Positions 37,131 through 38,759 of a stretch of 38,759 nt of DNA are shown here, piece by piece. Every line of letters starts with the position of its first letter. Position 1 is the stretch's first letter. The stretch is from a virus. The position numbers and the translations under genes were made by a program. The notes under the pieces are model-generated. The model did not search any database. It had not been told where the DNA came from and saw only the letters and a list, made by a program, of their open reading frames with translations. The DNA lies in IMG/VR virus record IMGVR_UViG_3300048672_001203, positions 1 to 38,759 of that record; one strand, written 5' to 3'.

Positions 37131-37835
37131 TTAAAATAATGTTAATTGGCTTGTAAATTTCCTAAATCTCTCTTCCTGCTCTTCAAAATAAAAAGCATTG
37201 ATTTCGCAAGCATCAAAATTAAGTTTATTTTTCCAAGCAGAAATCCTACTTGAACCAGAACCTAAATGAGAGTCAAACACCAAATCGCCTTGTTTTGAAA
37301 ACTTGGAAAAACAATAATCGTACAACTCAATGGGCTTTTGGGTAGGGTGTATTTTTTTTTCTGAGTTAGCGCCTCCACGATTTGAAAAAGTAAATACTTT
37401 TGATGGACTGTCAAATGAAGTCCATGCAAACTATGCCTGCGAAAAATTCTCCCAAGGTTGATTCTTATTCCAAATAATAAAACACCTACATGGTGGAAGA
37501 TTAAAATAATTACCTCCCCAAATTATCTGATTTTGGCTAATTCGAAATAATTCTTGAAAATATTCATCTGGAGGCGTTTGGTTATCCCAGTCAATAGCAG
37601 ATTTATTTAAAAGCCTGTTTTTAAGCTTACCACCTCCACTATTCAAACGTCCTTTTATTTTTGTCGCTGTACTAACACCGGGATAACAGTCTCCACTCCT
37701 AGACTTATTTGTACCCATTTGCATATTGGCAGCATTAATTCCATACGGAGGATCTACTATTGCTAAATTATAGTATTTATCAGGTACGTTAGCCATAAAA
37801 TCCATGCAGTCAATTAGGTTAGCTTGGTTTTTCAT
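37131..37835 (-). pseudogene. N6-adenine/N4-cytosine DNA methyltransferase interrupted by one in-frame amber codon
   Basis: The N-terminal half has motif IV DPPYG (residues 28-32) and IIWGGNYFNLPPCRCFIIWN. At codon 135 the frame has TAG (37431-37433), then continues without shift: FAWTSFDSPSKVFTFSNRGG, IHPTQKPIELYDYCF and the SAM-binding FDSHLGSGSSRISAW. All parts of a beta-class MTase are present in one frame of 234 codons. In related enzymes the interrupted place usually reads xxEFAWTS, so GAG to TAG is the simplest explanation. It is either a recent nonsense mutation or depends on amber read-through. No suppressor tRNA is visible. Confidence 0.88.
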
Positions 37836-38037
37836 TTGAAATTAGATTAACAGCTCTTTCAAGCCTGAGTAAATAAACTTCAAACCGTGGCTTTGTTATG
37901 TTGTGCTCAATGGTTTGAATATGGTTTTCAATGAATAAAGGTAGGTTGATTATCAACTCTCCTGGTTTCAGGTATAAGGCTTCAGGAATAGAAATTCCTT
38001 GGAGAGCCTGTTTGCATGCTTCTAGTCTTTCAGTCAT
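37819..38037 (-). CDS. DUF6965-like protein (72 aa)
   Basis: Start at ATG 38037 (MTERLEACKQALQGISIPEA), 8 bases inside the upstream gene; a longer start would overlap it far more. Layout ALQGISIPEALYLKPGELII, PLFIENHIQTIEHN and a C-terminal YLLRLERAVNLI fits DUF6965 as I remember it, a small helical family common in Bacteroidetes phages. Role unknown. It overlaps the methyltransferase start by 17 bases. Confidence 0.65.
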   Translation of the reverse strand: MTERLEACKQALQGISIPEALYLKPGELIINLPLFIENHIQTIEHNITKPRFEVYLLRLERAVNLISNEKPS

Positions 38038-38701
38038 TTTGAGGAGGATTTGGCGATTCAATCCCAGCCTCTTTTCTTTGCTGGTCCAAATAATCAATCT
38101 CCTCTCTCCATTCTGCATGCTTTTGCAAAGATTCTTGAATCTGCTTTTGTTTGGACTGACGAGCAAGTGTAGACTTGAGTATTAGTGGATCCGCTGCAAC
38201 AAATAACTTATCGCTAGACTCTTCGAATTTTCTTGCCTTGTGGGCGTTTTCTAACATGGCTGCTTTTTTCTCGAAGTAAGTCCCTAAAACATCGCTAATA
38301 TCTTGAATAGATAGTTTGTTGTAGAATTGCCTTCCTGAAAAAATGGCATCCTTGAAGGCTAAAAGAACATCCTCCACGCTGTCATGGGAGTACTTTTCTG
38401 AAATGAATCCAGCAAGGATTAGCAACTCATAGCCTTGCAGCTTCTCCTTAACCTTGGCTATTTCATTGAAATATGCCAGTATGGTTAAGATTTGAACCCT
38501 TGCGGTGTCTTTCCCTATCTGGAATAGTTTCGGTTGATTTAGCGCCATTTCTGGGCTTAATTCAACCATTTTCTTAGACAGCACGACAAATGTTTCTGGA
38601 GAAGGGGCTTCAGGATTGATATTAGTCAAACATGAGGCTAGCGAGTTTCTTAAAACTGTCGCTACTTGCTTGTTGTTTTGATTCTCTTTGTTGGTTTGCA
38701 T
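38030..38701 (-). CDS. Hypothetical early protein next to the initiator (223 aa)
   Basis: Starts within the initiator 3' end (ATG 38701). Largely helical. The central part, ILAYFNEIAKVKEKLQGYEL, then KYSHDSVEDVLLAFKDAIFS and GRQFYNKLSIQDISDVLGTY, recalls proteins encoded after replisome organizers in Bacteroidetes phages (DUF6633-like, from memory); the C-terminal 70 residues are a charged Gln-rich helix. Position suggests a helicase-loading or replication accessory role, unproven. Confidence 0.6.
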   Translation of the reverse strand: MQTNKENQNNKQVATVLRNSLASCLTNINPEAPSPETFVVLSKKMVELSPEMALNQPKLFQIGKDTARVQILTILAYFNEIAKVKEKLQGYELLILAGFISEKYSHDSVEDVLLAFKDAIFSGRQFYNKLSIQDISDVLGTYFEKKAAMLENAHKARKFEESSDKLFVAADPLILKSTLARQSKQKQIQESLQKHAEWREEIDYLDQQRKEAGIESPNPPQND

Positions 38702-38759
38702 ATTCTGTGCTGGTTTTTAGTTTTTCTGATCTAATGTCGTTTGAAATGAAAGTGCCTAC
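38622..38759 (-). CDS. 3' end of the replication initiator (duplicate of the part at base 1)
   Basis: Continuation of the initiator read leftward through the terminal repeat. The frame ends at TAA 38622-38624 after LASLMFD. This is the same gene as the one ending at base 1, not a second copy. It overlaps the start of the 223-aa gene (ATG 38701) by about 80 bases in another frame. Confidence 0.8.
   Translation of the reverse strand, partial: VGTFISNDIRSEKLKTSTEYANQQRESKQQASSDSFKKLASLMFD
38633..38759. repeat. Terminal direct repeat, right copy
   Basis: Second copy of the first 127 bases. Removing it gives a 38,632 bp circle. It covers the 3' end of the replication initiator and the 5' end of the 223-aa gene downstream of it. 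Confidence 0.93.

Noticed and set aside
1-38759. Reassigned genetic code (UAG as sense)
   Set aside because: Other genes use TAG as a normal end (for example the ERF gene at 4600-4602), only two frames contain an internal TAG, and no CUA-anticodon tRNA is present.
1-38759. CRISPR array or insertion sequence
   Set aside because: I saw no regularly spaced 24-40-bp repeats and no transposase. The longest multi-copy sequences are the promoter module and the iterons.

Overview
The window is one complete circular genome of 38,632 bp. Its last 127 bases repeat its first 127, the overlap expected when a circular molecule is assembled. It is a tailed phage with siphovirus-type genes: HK97-fold capsid, prohead protease, portal, MuF protein, tail tube, frameshifted tail chaperones and tape measure. 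The host is very probably a member of the Bacteroidetes (Bacteroidota). Several promoters match TTTG-N19/20-TAnnTTTG, most starts lack a ribosome binding site, and two fibre-type proteins carry Bacteroidetes-like signal peptides ending in SFSQ or GMGQ. I found no integrase, polymerase, helicase or primase.

Layout. (1) A leftward early operon runs from an XRE-type regulator (2757) through a Dcm-type cytosine methyltransferase with a second conserved-looking reading frame inside it, two small genes and a replication initiator. It crosses the circle junction and continues from 38701 down to 33328: DUF6965-like protein, amber-interrupted adenine/N4-cytosine methyltransferase, RuvC-like nuclease, a block of small unknown genes and dUTPase. 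The initiator gene contains five 15-bp-period repeats beside an AT-rich stretch, a lambda-like origin candidate. (2) A divergent switch at 3514-3579 feeds a short leftward set of small genes (3509-2997) and a rightward operon (3608-5525) with an ERF-type single-strand annealing protein. (3) The late genes are all leftward, from the terminases (32101) through portal, MuF, protease, capsid, connectors, tail and fibres to lysis (5583). (4) Three rightward cargo islands (24621-27268, 28092-28852 and 32112-32335) interrupt the late genes. Two of them share a repeated promoter module, and a third copy of the module drives a leftward gene at 32674. (5) A non-coding stretch (32807-33303) holds two tRNA-like genes with abnormal anticodon arms and a compact promoter-to-terminator unit that looks like a small RNA.

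Features that annotation by gene family does not explain: the dual-coded methyltransferase; roughly 60 copies of GAGGAGG/CCTCCTC on both strands; a recurring TGACAAATGTCA dyad; the tRNA-like gene whose anticodon loop is replaced by a GGAA tetraloop; and two leaders with competing hairpins. All counts and pairings were made by eye.
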